A stretch of 63,986 nucleotides of DNA from assembly GCA_013287275.1 (NCBI GenBank), contig JABDED010000006.1, positions 1 through 63,986 of the forward strand, given 5' to 3'. Position 1 is the stretch's first letter, and each line of letters opens with the position of its first letter. The DNA is from Betaproteobacteria bacterium (GTDB taxonomy: Bacteria; Pseudomonadota; Gammaproteobacteria; Burkholderiales; Burkholderiaceae_D). A program made the position numbers and the translations under genes. Of the stretch, positions 45,245 through 54,755 are shown piece after piece. Under the pieces are notes generated by a model, which saw only the letters and a program-made list of their open reading frames with translations, was not told the DNA's origin and did no database searches.

Positions 45245-45588
45245 GCCGCAAGCAATGCAAATGTAATCCGTTTTTGTGATTCAAGACTTGGCCATAGCAG
45301 CGATAAACAGCAATAAGCAGCAACAACATCCAGCAGCAACGCAACTTACTCCATCATTGCCGGGCGCCAGGCGCCGCAGCAGCCGGTTCACGAGACCGAC
45401 TGGGCATGGAGAAGCAGACAGGAAGAAGCACGGGCTCAGCGCCGCCACCAGTGCTTATTATCCAGCCATACATCCGCTGCCGTACCGAATTCCGCAGTAT
45501 TCCCCGGGCCATCTGCTAAGATGCTCGCTGGCCGCATCGGCCCGTCTATCCGGCGGCATTTTTGCCGCATTTCCACATAGGAGCTTTC
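45245..45588. other. Intergenic region without a recognisable gene
   Basis: 344 bases between the lipoprotein gene and the membrane protein gene. No ribosome-binding-site-led frame or strong hairpin was seen; it probably contains the promoter of the following two-gene unit. Confidence 0.45.
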
Positions 45589-46104
45589 ATGGTTGTATCC
45601 TCATTATTGCCGGTCGTCCTGGTGCCGCTGTTGGGATGGCGCCTGTATTCGCGCTATCGCAAGCTGGTCGGCAAGCAAACTCCGCGGGTGGGGAAGCTGT
45701 GGGCGTCGATGTTGTTGTTTCCGCTGCTGTTTATCCTGGTGGGCGTGGGAGCATTGCGGGACACGCTGTCCTTCGAATGCCTGCTGGCCGGCGGCGTGCT
45801 CGGGTTGGCGCTGGCATTCTGGGGTTTGAAGCTGACCAGCTACGAGTCCGGTCCGGAGGGTTTGTCATACACCCCCAACCTGTACATGGGCCTGGGCCTG
45901 ATGAGCCTGTTCGCCGGCCGCATCGCCTACCGCTTCGTGCAGATCTATAGCGCGGGCGGCATGCAGGAGTCCCACATGAATGGCTTTGGTATCAATCCCG
46001 CGACTACGTTCATCGTCGGTATCGTTTTTTGCTACTATCCTATGTATTCGTCCGGTATATTGCGCTGGTATAAGGCTAATACCAAGTTGGAGAACAAGAA
46101 TTGA
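45589..46104 (+). CDS. Small integral membrane protein (CcdC/DUF1453-like)
   Basis: 171 residues with about four or five membrane segments (SSLLPVVLVPLLGWRLY at the start). Length and pattern suggest the CcdC/DUF1453 group, tentatively. It overlaps the slyX start by four bases, so the two are coupled. Function unknown. Confidence 0.7.
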   Translation: MVVSSLLPVVLVPLLGWRLYSRYRKLVGKQTPRVGKLWASMLLFPLLFILVGVGALRDTLSFECLLAGGVLGLALAFWGLKLTSYESGPEGLSYTPNLYMGLGLMSLFAGRIAYRFVQIYSAGGMQESHMNGFGINPATTFIVGIVFCYYPMYSSGILRWYKANTKLENKN

Positions 46105-46325
46105 ATCATCAAGAAGAAGAGCGTCTGGTCAATATGGAAATCAAGATTGCCCAACAAGAGGATTTGCTGGAAAACCTGAACCAGACTGTGTATCGCCAGC
46201 AAAAAAAGCTGGATGAACTGGAAGCGCTATGCCTGGCGCTGGCCGGGCGGCTGAAGGATATGGCCGCGCTGGCCGCCAGTTCCGCCGGGCAACGCGTGGC
46301 GGACGAGAGGCCGCCGCATTATTAG
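46101..46325 (+). CDS. slyX: SlyX family protein
   Basis: 74 residues forming a coiled coil: EERLVNMEIKIAQQEDLLEN, LNQTVYRQQKKLDELE, then a tail ending in RPPHY, the SlyX C-terminal signature. The start is a TTG overlapping the previous stop, with GGAG upstream. The role of SlyX is not established. Confidence 0.92.
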   Translation: MNHQEEERLVNMEIKIAQQEDLLENLNQTVYRQQKKLDELEALCLALAGRLKDMAALAASSAGQRVADERPPHY

Positions 46326-46523
46326 GCCTTGACGGTTACCGGCGGCCGCGTTTGCCTGCCTTCTGCCGGCCAATACTACATTTTGCATTTGTTTCCCCCA
46401 TATCTACAATCTTGCCTTTCCCATACTGCCGTTCTGTAGCATAGTATTGACTCGCAGTTCGCGAACGCATCTTTGAAAATCCGCCCGGGTATTTTCGGCC
46501 AGATCATTTGGAAAGGGATCGGG

Positions 46524-48692
46524 ATGTTGTTAAAACGACAGAGGCCTTTGCCCAGCCTTAGCTGGCGACTGACCTTGCAGATCGTTGGTCTGGTATTGCT
46601 GTTGGTGGCGATCATTGCGCCGCTTTTTTATTTCCTGCACGAGCAGCCTATCGTCGATGCGTTGGCGGAAACCACGCAGGCAGAGGCTATCCAGAAGGTC
46701 GAGAACCTGCTGGAGTCCCAGTTCCGGCCGGTCGAGCGTATTTTGCGGCAAAGCCAGGCTTGGGGGGCCGCCGGCCTGTACAGTGAAAAAGACCTGGACG
46801 GCTTTAATCACCTGATGGTGCCGGTAGTGCGGAATACGCCGTTTATTTCTTCGGTCGTTACCGCCAACCAGCATGGCGAAGAAATCCTGCTGCTCAATAT
46901 GCCGAACGGCTGGAAGAACCGCCTGACTCGCGTTGACGAATGGGGCAAGCGCCAGCAATGGCTGGACTGGAAGGACGGTTTACCCCCCGACACGGAATGG
47001 AAAGAGCGCGACTACGATCCGCGCATCCGCCCCTGGTATCTGGCGGCGTCCGCCAAGCAGCAGACGGAAGACATAGTCTGGTCGGAACCGTATGTGCTGG
47101 TGTCGACCGGGGCGGTCGCGATCTCGGCTTCGGCCCGCTGGCAGAATCCCAATTCAACGGTTATCCATGTGATCGATTTTGACGTGACGCTGGCGGATAT
47201 CTCGCGCCTGACCCGCACCATCCCCATAGGCGAATCAGGCTACATCGCCTTGCTGACCGAGGATGGCAAGGTGATAGGCTTGCCGCATCTGCCGGCTTTT
47301 GCCGGTGACGATGCATTGCGCACTAATATCCTGAAAAAGCCGCAGGATATAGGCTTGGGCAAGATACAGGCAGCGCTGGACATCTGGAAAAATGAAGGCG
47401 GCGGACGGGCGGCGCTGCATTTCGACGATGATAGCGGCGCCGGCTGGATAGGGTCGGTGCGGCCGCTAAAGGTGGGCAAGCAGACATTCGCGATCGTGGC
47501 GATTGCTCCAGAGGCCGATTTTTCGACGATATCGCGGCGCCTGGTGTATTCGGCGCTACTGGCTTTGCTGGCGGTGATGGTGGTCAGCTACTTCGTTGCG
47601 CAGCATATCGTCCATCGCGTCAGGCAACCCTTGCAGCAACTGGCAAAAGAGAGCCGCCGCATAGGCAATATGCAGTTGGACGAACCGGTCAGCGTCGATG
47701 CCCGCTTTCGCGAGATCGTGCATTTGACCGAAGCCCAGGAGCACATGCGCCTGCTGTTGCTGGATGCCAGGAATACGCTGGAAGAAGCCAATCGCGACCT
47801 GGAAGATAAAATCATCGTGCGCACGCATGAGCTGGAAGAGGCCAACGAAGAAATGGCGATCATCCTGCAGCGCCTGCGCGAAACCCAGGCGCAACTGGTG
47901 CAGAGTGAAAAATTGTCCGCGCTGGGCGCGCTGGTGGCGGGAGTATCGCACGAGCTGAATACGCCCTTGGGCAATTGCGTGCTGATCGCCAGTACCGTGG
48001 AAACCCAGCAGATCGAGTTTGAACAGCAATTGAAGACCGGCTTGCGCCGCAGCGTGCTGAATAATTTCCTGGATACGCTCAGGGACGGCACCCAGATCCT
48101 GCAGCGCAACCTGAAGCGGGCGGCCGAACTGGTGCACAGCTTCAAGCAGATCGCGGTGGACCAGAGTACCGACCAGCGCCGCGTATTCGACCTCAGGGAA
48201 ACCGTGCATGAAAGCCAGGTGGCGCTCAGCCCCATGCTGAACAAGGCCGGCTGCCGCTTTACCAATGCATTGCCGGCGGGTCTGCTGATGGATAGCTACC
48301 CCGGGCCGCTGGTGCAGATCATCACCAACCTGACTACCAATGCGATCGCGCATGGATTTGAAGACCTGGTGGGCGGCGAGGTGCAGGTCAGCCTGGCCGC
48401 CGGCGCAGGCGATCCTGAGTCGGACGAGGACATCGAGCTGTTGTTCAGGGACAATGGGCAGGGGATAGCGCAGGCTAACCTGTCGCGTATCTTCGACCCC
48501 TTTTTTACGACCAAGCTGGGGCACGGCGGCAGCGGGCTGGGCCTGAATATCGTGTACAACCTGGTCACCCGCGTGCTGGGGGGCAGTATCAGGGTCAATA
48601 GCGAAGCCGGGCGCGGCACCTGTTTCACCATGGTATTGCCGCGCAAGGCCCCGCAAAAGAGGCCGGTGGATGAAGAATTTGAAATCAGCTAG
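46524..48692 (+). CDS. Membrane sensor histidine kinase with periplasmic Cache-type domain
   Basis: 722 residues from the ATG at 46,524; a TTG at 46,473 is also open. A first membrane segment (about 20-40), a large dCache-like periplasmic domain with DPRIRPWYLAA near 170, a second segment near 350, a HAMP-like region, a long coiled coil, then HisKA with VAGVSHELNTPLG and an HATPase domain with NLTTNAIAHGF, DNGQGI and GGSGLGLNIV. No cognate response regulator is adjacent, so it is an orphan kinase. It probably senses a small extracellular ligand. Confidence 0.9.
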   Translation: MLLKRQRPLPSLSWRLTLQIVGLVLLLVAIIAPLFYFLHEQPIVDALAETTQAEAIQKVENLLESQFRPVERILRQSQAWGAAGLYSEKDLDGFNHLMVPVVRNTPFISSVVTANQHGEEILLLNMPNGWKNRLTRVDEWGKRQQWLDWKDGLPPDTEWKERDYDPRIRPWYLAASAKQQTEDIVWSEPYVLVSTGAVAISASARWQNPNSTVIHVIDFDVTLADISRLTRTIPIGESGYIALLTEDGKVIGLPHLPAFAGDDALRTNILKKPQDIGLGKIQAALDIWKNEGGGRAALHFDDDSGAGWIGSVRPLKVGKQTFAIVAIAPEADFSTISRRLVYSALLALLAVMVVSYFVAQHIVHRVRQPLQQLAKESRRIGNMQLDEPVSVDARFREIVHLTEAQEHMRLLLLDARNTLEEANRDLEDKIIVRTHELEEANEEMAIILQRLRETQAQLVQSEKLSALGALVAGVSHELNTPLGNCVLIASTVETQQIEFEQQLKTGLRRSVLNNFLDTLRDGTQILQRNLKRAAELVHSFKQIAVDQSTDQRRVFDLRETVHESQVALSPMLNKAGCRFTNALPAGLLMDSYPGPLVQIITNLTTNAIAHGFEDLVGGEVQVSLAAGAGDPESDEDIELLFRDNGQGIAQANLSRIFDPFFTTKLGHGGSGLGLNIVYNLVTRVLGGSIRVNSEAGRGTCFTMVLPRKAPQKRPVDEEFEIS

Positions 48693-48752
48693 CTTACTTG
48701 CAGGCACGGCGCCATGATGGCGCGGTGCTGCAACGTTGTAATGGCGTAAAAG

Positions 48753-49589
48753 TCAGCCCAGCAAGGCGGCGGTCAGCGAACGCACTTCTTCGGCGGATTC
48801 TTCCAGGATGCTGGCCAGCGTGCCGTCGCCGATCGCAAAATCAATCTCGGACGCGTTTTGCTGTATCGTCTCGGCCGAGCGCAGGTCCAGCGGCGAAGCT
48901 ACCCTGGCCAGGTCGTTGGCGAGTATCAGCGTATCGCCCAGGGTTTCCGGGGGCATCACGCGCAAGCCGTACCACAGCGATTCCACCGCCGCCGTGACTG
49001 GCTTGGGTATCATCAGCTTGGTCAGCACGGCGCGGCCTATCGTCGCTTCAAAGGTCGCCGCAGCCTCTTCCAGTTCACCGTCCAGCAAACCGGGGAAATG
49101 GTCGGCGCGCGACAGCAGGTAAAAGCCGCTGACTTCATGCACGACGCCGGCAAACATCGCGGTGTCCGGATCCACATTGCTGACCCGGCGCGCAATCACA
49201 TGCGCCAGCGCCGCCACATGGGCGGTATGCTCCCACAGTTTTTGCGCCTTCGCGCTCAATGCAGGATCGATGATCATGCTGCTGATCTGGCGCACTACGA
49301 CTGCCGCGACTATCGAATGCAGGGTGCGGAAACCCAGCAGCGGAATGGCGGTGCGGACGTTGCTGACAGTGCCGCCAAAACGGTTGTAGGCGACTGAATT
49401 GGCGATGGACACGACGCGGGCCGCCAATAGCGGCTCGGTCAGCACCAGTTTGCTGGCGGTCTCCAGGCTGCAATCGGGATCGTCTATGACTTTCTGGATT
49501 TTCAGCGACGCGGCAACATTCGTCGGGAAGATCAACTCTCCCCGGCTGGCCTGTTCCGCTATGCTTTTGAAGGCTTCGACTCTGTTCAT
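48753..49589 (-). CDS. HDOD-domain protein
   Basis: 278 residues from the ATG at 49,589. The HDOD fold spans most of the protein: FPTNVAASLKIQKVID, ANSVAYNRFGG, AIPLLGFRTLHSIV and GVVHEVSGFYLL. It lacks a second domain, unlike the HDOD protein at 38,117. A TATAAT sequence ends only a few bases before the ATG, so a very short leader is possible. Confidence 0.88.
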   Translation of the reverse strand: MNRVEAFKSIAEQASRGELIFPTNVAASLKIQKVIDDPDCSLETASKLVLTEPLLAARVVSIANSVAYNRFGGTVSNVRTAIPLLGFRTLHSIVAAVVVRQISSMIIDPALSAKAQKLWEHTAHVAALAHVIARRVSNVDPDTAMFAGVVHEVSGFYLLSRADHFPGLLDGELEEAAATFEATIGRAVLTKLMIPKPVTAAVESLWYGLRVMPPETLGDTLILANDLARVASPLDLRSAETIQQNASEIDFAIGDGTLASILEESAEEVRSLTAALLG

Positions 49590-49682
49590 GCAAAAATTAT
49601 ACCCTTGCAAGGCCGAAGTGGCTAAAGGAACAACAAGGACTGATGGAAAATAATGGCAGTCCCCAGCAAAAACAACAGCAAA

Positions 49683-49701
49683 CCCCGGCTATTCGCCGGG
49701 G
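49683..49701 (-). terminator. Terminator of the small lipoprotein gene
   Basis: Stem CCCCGGC / GCCGGGG with a 5-base loop, followed on the minus strand by TTTGCTGTTGTTTTTG. It lies 14 bases past the stop codon of the gene at 49,716. Confidence 0.8.
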
Positions 49702-49715
49702 CTCTATGCGCCGGA

Positions 49716-50162
49716 CTAGCCGGATTTTAACTGGGAAGCCTTTTCGGCTTTGCTTTTTGCTAATTCTTTTTCAGGATCGCAGCCGCTTACCGGCTCTTTT
49801 TCCTCTACCGCCAGATCCCAGTTCGCGCTCATCGGCGACTCGCGCTTGGCCGACAGGTAATAGCGGGTGCAGGGTTCGACATTGAAGGTGAAGGCTTGCT
49901 GGCCGACATCGCGCGCGCCGCGCCCCGGAGCGGCAGTCACGACCAGCGTATGCAGGCCGGGGCCCACCAAACGCGGATTTTGCAGCGAAAAGTCGCCGTC
50001 TACCGAGATCACCCTGACGCTATAGGTATTGCGCTGCATGCGGGAACTGGGTTGCAGCCGGCCATCCAGGAAGGATAGCGGCGCAGTGCCGCAGGCGGAA
50101 AGCAGCAAGGCCGTCATCGCAGCCGCCAGGCTGCGCATCGGTGTGTTGGAAAAGGATGGCAT
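49716..50162 (-). CDS. Predicted outer-membrane lipoprotein
   Basis: 148 residues. Signal peptide with lipobox LLSACG. Mature part beta-rich, with SVRVISVDGDFSL and YYLSAKRES, and a Lys-rich tail. The ATG at 50,162 has GGAGG five bases upstream; a GTG directly before it is less likely. No family recognised. Confidence 0.8.
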   Translation of the reverse strand: MPSFSNTPMRSLAAAMTALLLSACGTAPLSFLDGRLQPSSRMQRNTYSVRVISVDGDFSLQNPRLVGPGLHTLVVTAAPGRGARDVGQQAFTFNVEPCTRYYLSAKRESPMSANWDLAVEEKEPVSGCDPEKELAKSKAEKASQLKSG

Positions 50163-50284
50163 CACTTCCTCCGCGGGAAACGGTTTATATACTGTGATTA
50201 TAGGATGCCGCCGGGGAAACTCGGTGACGGTATGTAACGTGGGGATTACAATCGGTGACTCTTGTATTCATATGAGTCTAGCCT

Positions 50285-50926
50285 ATGAACGGTCCCAGTC
50301 CGCACACCAGTCATCCCATGCCGGGATTTCCGCAGGTATGCTATATCAAGAATACGGTGTCCAATCCGAACATTGTCATTGGCGACTATAGCTATTACGA
50401 TGATCCGGCCGACTCGGAAAATTTCGAGAGGAATGTGCTGTACCACTTCCCCTTCATCGGCGACAAACTCATTATCGGCAAGTTTTGTGCACTGGCGCGC
50501 GGCGTCAAGTTCATCATGAACGGCGCCAACCACAAGATGTCGGGCTTCTCCACTTATCCGTTCCAGATTTTCGGCAATGGTTGGGAGCAAGTGATGCCGC
50601 AAGCGAGCGAGTTGCCGTACAAGGGCGATACTGTGGTCGGGCATGACGTATGGATAGGCTATGAAGCGCTGCTGATGCCTGGCGTCAAGATCGGCAATGG
50701 CGCGATCATCTCGGCGCGCTCGGTCGTGACCGCCGACGTGCCCGCCTATGCGATCGTTGGCGGCAATCCGGCGCGCGTGATATGGCAGCGTTTTCCGGAA
50801 GACGTGGTGCAGGCGCTGCAAGAACTGGCATGGTGGGATTGGCCGATAGAAAAGATTTCAGCTAACTTGCCGCACATCGTCGCAGCGGACCTGGACGCGT
50901 TGCGGCGCGGCGCCGGCCATCCCTAG
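50285..50926 (+). CDS. Xenobiotic acyltransferase (Vat/CatB-type hexapeptide acetyltransferase)
   Basis: 213 residues. The series NPNIVIGDYSYYDDP, FIGDKLIIGKFCALARGVKF, MNGANHKMSGFSTYPF and VVGHDVWIGYEALLMPGVKIG is characteristic of the streptogramin/chloramphenicol (CatB) acetyltransferase family, with the catalytic histidine in NHKM. It may acetylate a drug or a cell metabolite; resistance cannot be concluded. The stop codon TAG is formed partly by the first bases of the repeat element at 50,925. Confidence 0.9.
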   Translation: MNGPSPHTSHPMPGFPQVCYIKNTVSNPNIVIGDYSYYDDPADSENFERNVLYHFPFIGDKLIIGKFCALARGVKFIMNGANHKMSGFSTYPFQIFGNGWEQVMPQASELPYKGDTVVGHDVWIGYEALLMPGVKIGNGAIISARSVVTADVPAYAIVGGNPARVIWQRFPEDVVQALQELAWWDWPIEKISANLPHIVAADLDALRRGAGHP

Positions 50927-51085
50927 TGAACTGTAACAGTGAAATCAGAAGTGCCTGTCACGTGCCCGCCGCGCATGACTGTGTTACAACCAGGTCGAGA
51001 TAGCTTGCTATCTCGACCTGGTTGCGCCTTGTCCTGCACGCCGGGCACGCGCCTTTCACTCCCGATTTCACTGTTACAGTCCACT
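50925..51085. mobile_element. Palindromic MITE-like element, copy 1 (161 bp)
   Basis: The ends are inverted copies of AGTG-A/G-ACTGTAACAGTGAAATC. The centre is a 17-bp perfect stem with two-base loop (arms CCAGGTCGAGATAGC plus two flanking pairs). Between ends and centre the sequence is almost identical to 62,056-62,216. The whole unit can fold into one long imperfect hairpin. No protein is encoded and no clear target duplication is seen. The ends carry ACTGT-N-ACAGT. Confidence 0.82.
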
Positions 51086-51108
51086 GTCGTATTCCTGCAG
51101 GAGGCATG

Positions 51109-51573
51109 ATGGAAAAAAGTGAAGAGCAAGTCTATGCACTGTATCGGCGCATGCTGGACGGCTGGAACCGGCGCGACGCAGTGCTGATGGCCGCGCAATT
51201 CGAGCCGAACGGCAATAGCATAGGCTTTGACGGCAGCCAGATGGCGGGCCAGGCGGAAATCAGCGCCGTATTGCAACAGATGTTTGCGCAGCATGCTACG
51301 CCGCCCTTTGTGCACAAGCTGAAAGAAATCCGTTTCCTGACGCCCGATGTCGCCTTGCTGCAGGCGATAGTCGGCATGGTGCCGCCTGGCAAGTCAGGGT
51401 TGGAGCCGGCACTGAATGCGGTGCAGACCATCGTTGCCCATAGGCGTGACGGACTATGGCGGGTCAGCCAGTTGCAAAACACGCCGGCGGCGATGCATGG
51501 ACAGCCGCAACTGGTACAGCAAATGACGGCGGAACTGAGTGCGGTGCTGGAAGCGGACAAAGAGCTAAAATGA
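51109..51573 (+). CDS. SgcJ/EcaC-type NTF2-fold (SnoaL-like) protein
   Basis: 154 residues from the second of two adjacent ATGs, four bases after AGGAGG. The EEQVYALYRRMLDGWNRRDA start and LLQAIVGMVPPG segment, ending in IVAHRRDGLWRVSQLQNTP, fit the SgcJ/EcaC subgroup of the NTF2-like superfamily. No enzymatic role can be assigned. Confidence 0.85.
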   Translation: MEKSEEQVYALYRRMLDGWNRRDAVLMAAQFEPNGNSIGFDGSQMAGQAEISAVLQQMFAQHATPPFVHKLKEIRFLTPDVALLQAIVGMVPPGKSGLEPALNAVQTIVAHRRDGLWRVSQLQNTPAAMHGQPQLVQQMTAELSAVLEADKELK

Positions 51574-51603
51574 TCCTATTCACATAAAACCGGGTTTGTC
51601 ATC

Positions 51604-52353
51604 ATGCGTATAGCACTACTGTCCGATATCCACGGCAACCTACCCGCGCTGCAAGCCGTGTTGCAGGATATTTCGCTGCGGGCGGTGGACCGCGTCGTCA
51701 ACCTGGGCGACAGCCTGTCCGGCCCGCTGTTTCCAAGGGAAACGGCAGAGTTCCTGATGCAGCAGGACTGGCCGCAACTGGCCGGCAACCACGAAAGGCA
51801 GATCCTGGAATACAAACCGGGGCACGGTGGCGAATCGGACGGCTATGCGCTGTCCACGCTGACGCCGGATATCCTGGACTGGCTGAAAAGCCTGCCGGGC
51901 ACGCTATGGCTGAACGATGAAGTGTTCCTGTGCCACGGCACCCCGACTACCGACTTGGTGTACTTCCTGGAAACGGTGGAACCCGGAGCAGTCAGGCTGG
52001 CGTCGCCGGCCGAGGTGGACGCCAGGCTGGGTAGCATCAGCGCCAGGGTCGTCGCCTGCGGCCATACCCACATCGCGCGCGCAGTGCGCTCCAGCAACGG
52101 CACGCTGATCGTGAATCCCGGCAGCGTCGGCTTGCAGGCGTATGACGACGAGCACCCCTACCCCCATCTGATGCAGAACGGCACTACCGACGCGCGCTAC
52201 GCCATCATAGAGGGCAACAATGGCATATGGAGCGCTGCACTGCACAGCGTTCCCTACGACTATCACGCTGCGGCGGACGCGGCGCTGCTCAGGAACAGGA
52301 AGGACTGGCAGCGCGCGCTGCTGACCGGTTACGCCCAGCCCCTTGCTTCCTAA
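51604..52353 (+). CDS. Calcineurin-like metallophosphoesterase (YfcE/MJ0936-like)
   Basis: 249 residues. All metal-site motifs are present: LLSDIHGN, LGDSLSG, AGNHE, FLCHGTP and ACGHTHI. Length fits small phosphodiesterases. Its stop overlaps the convergent HupE/UreJ-like gene by four bases. Confidence 0.92.
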   Translation: MRIALLSDIHGNLPALQAVLQDISLRAVDRVVNLGDSLSGPLFPRETAEFLMQQDWPQLAGNHERQILEYKPGHGGESDGYALSTLTPDILDWLKSLPGTLWLNDEVFLCHGTPTTDLVYFLETVEPGAVRLASPAEVDARLGSISARVVACGHTHIARAVRSSNGTLIVNPGSVGLQAYDDEHPYPHLMQNGTTDARYAIIEGNNGIWSAALHSVPYDYHAAADAALLRNRKDWQRALLTGYAQPLAS

Positions 52354-53495
52354 GCGGTAATCAGACGCAGGTTGAATGCCCTTTCCACCAGCCACACCGC
52401 AGCGATCATCACGATGGCAGTGGAACCGGCGCTGAATACCAGCCTGCGATAGGCCCAGGTGCCGCGCAATGCATATGACAGCGGCAGGAAGATCGCGACT
52501 ATGCTTAGCTGGCCGATTTCCACGCCCAGGTTGAAACCCAGCAGTGCCAGTATCAATGCCGCTTGCGGCAAGCCGAGGTCGCTCAATACGCTGGCAAAGC
52601 CGAAGCCGTGGATCAGGCCGAATGCAAACGCGACTATCCAGCGCCTGCCGCGGAACAGTGGATACAGGTTATTCAGCGCCGCCACGATGACCGATGCCGC
52701 TATCGCCGACTCCACCCAGCGCGAAGGCAGCGAGATGTATTGCAGCGCCGCCAGCGTCAGCGTGATTGAATGCGCGAGTGTAAACGCGGTGACTATCTTC
52801 AGCACATCGATGGCGGACGCCCTGAAGCTGGTGCCGGCTTCCCATTTCCTGTTGCGCGTGACCAATACCGCCGGCAGCAATAGCGACAGCAGGAACAGGA
52901 TATGGTCGAAGCCTATCCAGATATGCCAGACCCCGTGTTTTACATAGTCGAGGAATTGCTGCAGCTTGCCGGTATCCACCAGTTTGAACTGCTGTCTTGC
53001 AGTGTCCGGACTGAAGATCGCGGTGGAGACGATGCCTTGCCGGTTAACCAGCTTCAGCAAGCCCTTATGCTGCGGATCGACGTCGAACAGCAGGCTGTAT
53101 TGCACGCTCAGTGTCTCCATGCTGGGGCAGGCGGCTTCAAACATCAGCACCGTGTAGGCGCCGTCGGTATGCTCGTCCAGCAACTGCCGGCCGGCCTGGA
53201 TCGTGCATTGCTGTCCGTCCGCCTGTAGCGACAAACGCGACAGCGCGTAGGCGGCGATGTCCGCATGTTTGCTGCGGACCTCATCCCAGCTCAGTTCGCC
53301 GTTGCCGTCCTGGTCCAGGCCGATTGCAAAATCCAGGTCGCGCAATGCGATATCCCATTGCCCGTGCACGGCCTGTTGACCGATATTCAGGCTCAGGTAG
53401 CTGTCGCTGGGTTTGTGCGCATGGGCGGGGCCGGCAGACAAGGCCAGTAATAGATACAGTGGGCACAGGGCTGTGAATAACTTGTTGAACATCAT
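52350..53495 (-). CDS. HupE/UreJ-family membrane protein with long exported N-terminal domain
   Basis: 381 residues. A signal peptide (PLYLLLALSAGPAHAH) and a periplasmic domain of about 165 residues are followed by six or so membrane segments with the family motif VWHIWIGFDHILFLLSLLLP and HGFGFASVLSDLGLP. HupE/UreJ relatives are linked to nickel/cobalt supply, but this long subgroup is of unknown role. An EF-hand-like DQDGNGELSWDE loop lies near 75. The start overlaps the TPR gene stop by four bases. Last gene of the DUF4331 operon. Confidence 0.9.
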   Translation of the reverse strand: MMFNKLFTALCPLYLLLALSAGPAHAHKPSDSYLSLNIGQQAVHGQWDIALRDLDFAIGLDQDGNGELSWDEVRSKHADIAAYALSRLSLQADGQQCTIQAGRQLLDEHTDGAYTVLMFEAACPSMETLSVQYSLLFDVDPQHKGLLKLVNRQGIVSTAIFSPDTARQQFKLVDTGKLQQFLDYVKHGVWHIWIGFDHILFLLSLLLPAVLVTRNRKWEAGTSFRASAIDVLKIVTAFTLAHSITLTLAALQYISLPSRWVESAIAASVIVAALNNLYPLFRGRRWIVAFAFGLIHGFGFASVLSDLGLPQAALILALLGFNLGVEIGQLSIVAIFLPLSYALRGTWAYRRLVFSAGSTAIVMIAAVWLVERAFNLRLITA

Positions 53496-54667
53496 GCCGC
53501 TCCGCTGGCATCGAGCCTGGCGATCAGCGGCGCCAGCGCCGCATCCTGTAAGCCGTTTTGCCTGATCCATGCCAGCACCGGCGCCGCAGCCTTGGCGTCG
53601 CCGGCGGCGACAGCGGCTTCCAGGTAGATGCGCGCGTCGGCACTTTCTTTTTGCACTTCCCAGTTCAATTGCGCCAGCCTGAGCGCTGCCGCCGCATTTC
53701 CTTTCAGCTGCAGTTCATAGCGCGCCTGCTCGCGCTGGTGCACGGTGTCGCCGCGCATCATCGCCGCGTCGAAGCGGCGGCCCAGCGCTTCGCTTTGCGC
53801 ACTGGCATCCGGCGCCCGCTGGGCCCGCAGCGCCAGCGCATAGCGCAGCAACAGCGCATCCACCCTGGTCTTGTCTTTTAATAGCGGCAGCACTTCCGTA
53901 GCACGCTTCTGGTCCAGCAAGAAGTCGGCATACGAAGCCAGCAGGTAGCTGTCAGGAGACGCCAGTTGCATTGCCTGCCGGTACCATAGTTCGGCGGTGC
54001 GGGCGTCGCCGCGCCGGCCCGCCATCTCCGCCAGCAGCGTCAACACCCAGATTCTGATGCCGGTATCTGCGGCCGGATTTTTCTTGTAGGCTTGAACCAA
54101 CTGTGTATAGCTTTGTGCGGCGTCGCCATTCAGGTTGGCGATACTGCTGAGGCAGGTCGTCGTGACCAGTTCCGGAGCCAGCGGATACAGGTGCATGCAG
54201 CTATTTTTCGCTTGCGCATATTGCCCCTGCACTTGCAGTACCGTGGCGCGGGTCAGCCAGGCTTGGGCGTTGTCCCTATCCTGTTTCAATACCAGGCCCA
54301 GGTCGGCCAGCGCCGCCGGAAACTGGTGGCTGCTCTGCAACAGCGTCGCGCGCAATACCAGTACCGCCAGCGGCGGCCGGGCCTGCGCCCACCACGGCGC
54401 CAGTACGGCCTGTGCATAGCCGAGGTAACGCGGATCGCCGTCGTTGCGGGCCGCATCGATATATTTTTGCGCCAGCTCGGTTGCGCTATTGATATCGCCG
54501 GGCTGCGCGGCCAGCAATTTGCGCAGCCGCTGGAACTCGCGCTGGGCCGGGTCGTTGCGGCTGGGCAGATGCTCCACTATTTGCTTGCCGTCGGCAGGAA
54601 GATAGGGGCTGGCGCCAGCGATCCCGCCGGCCAGCATTGTTGCGGCAAAAATGATCCTGATATCCAT
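53492..54667 (-). CDS. Exported TPR-repeat protein
   Basis: 391 residues; start at the ATG with GAGG eight bases upstream. Signal peptide to about GGIAGAS, then about ten helical pairs typical of tetratricopeptide repeats (for example ALVLRATLLQSSHQFPAAL, AELWYRQAMQLASPDSY). It probably acts as periplasmic scaffold for the neighbouring exported or membrane proteins. Confidence 0.85.
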   Translation of the reverse strand: MDIRIIFAATMLAGGIAGASPYLPADGKQIVEHLPSRNDPAQREFQRLRKLLAAQPGDINSATELAQKYIDAARNDGDPRYLGYAQAVLAPWWAQARPPLAVLVLRATLLQSSHQFPAALADLGLVLKQDRDNAQAWLTRATVLQVQGQYAQAKNSCMHLYPLAPELVTTTCLSSIANLNGDAAQSYTQLVQAYKKNPAADTGIRIWVLTLLAEMAGRRGDARTAELWYRQAMQLASPDSYLLASYADFLLDQKRATEVLPLLKDKTRVDALLLRYALALRAQRAPDASAQSEALGRRFDAAMMRGDTVHQREQARYELQLKGNAAAALRLAQLNWEVQKESADARIYLEAAVAAGDAKAAAPVLAWIRQNGLQDAALAPLIARLDASGAA

Positions 54668-54755
54668 GCAAAACCTCTTCATAAACAGGCCGCAAGCAGG
54701 CCGCAAACAGGCTCCGCCGGCTCAAGCGGAGCGCCCGCCCTGCAATCCTTTGCAA

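Noticed and set aside
45276-45950. Frame of 224 codons before the membrane protein gene
   Set aside because: It overlaps the coupled membrane-protein/slyX unit in another frame and has no motif or ribosome binding site.
50285-50926. Calling the acyltransferase an antibiotic-resistance gene
   Set aside because: The family includes many housekeeping acetyltransferases, and sequence alone does not show drug substrates.
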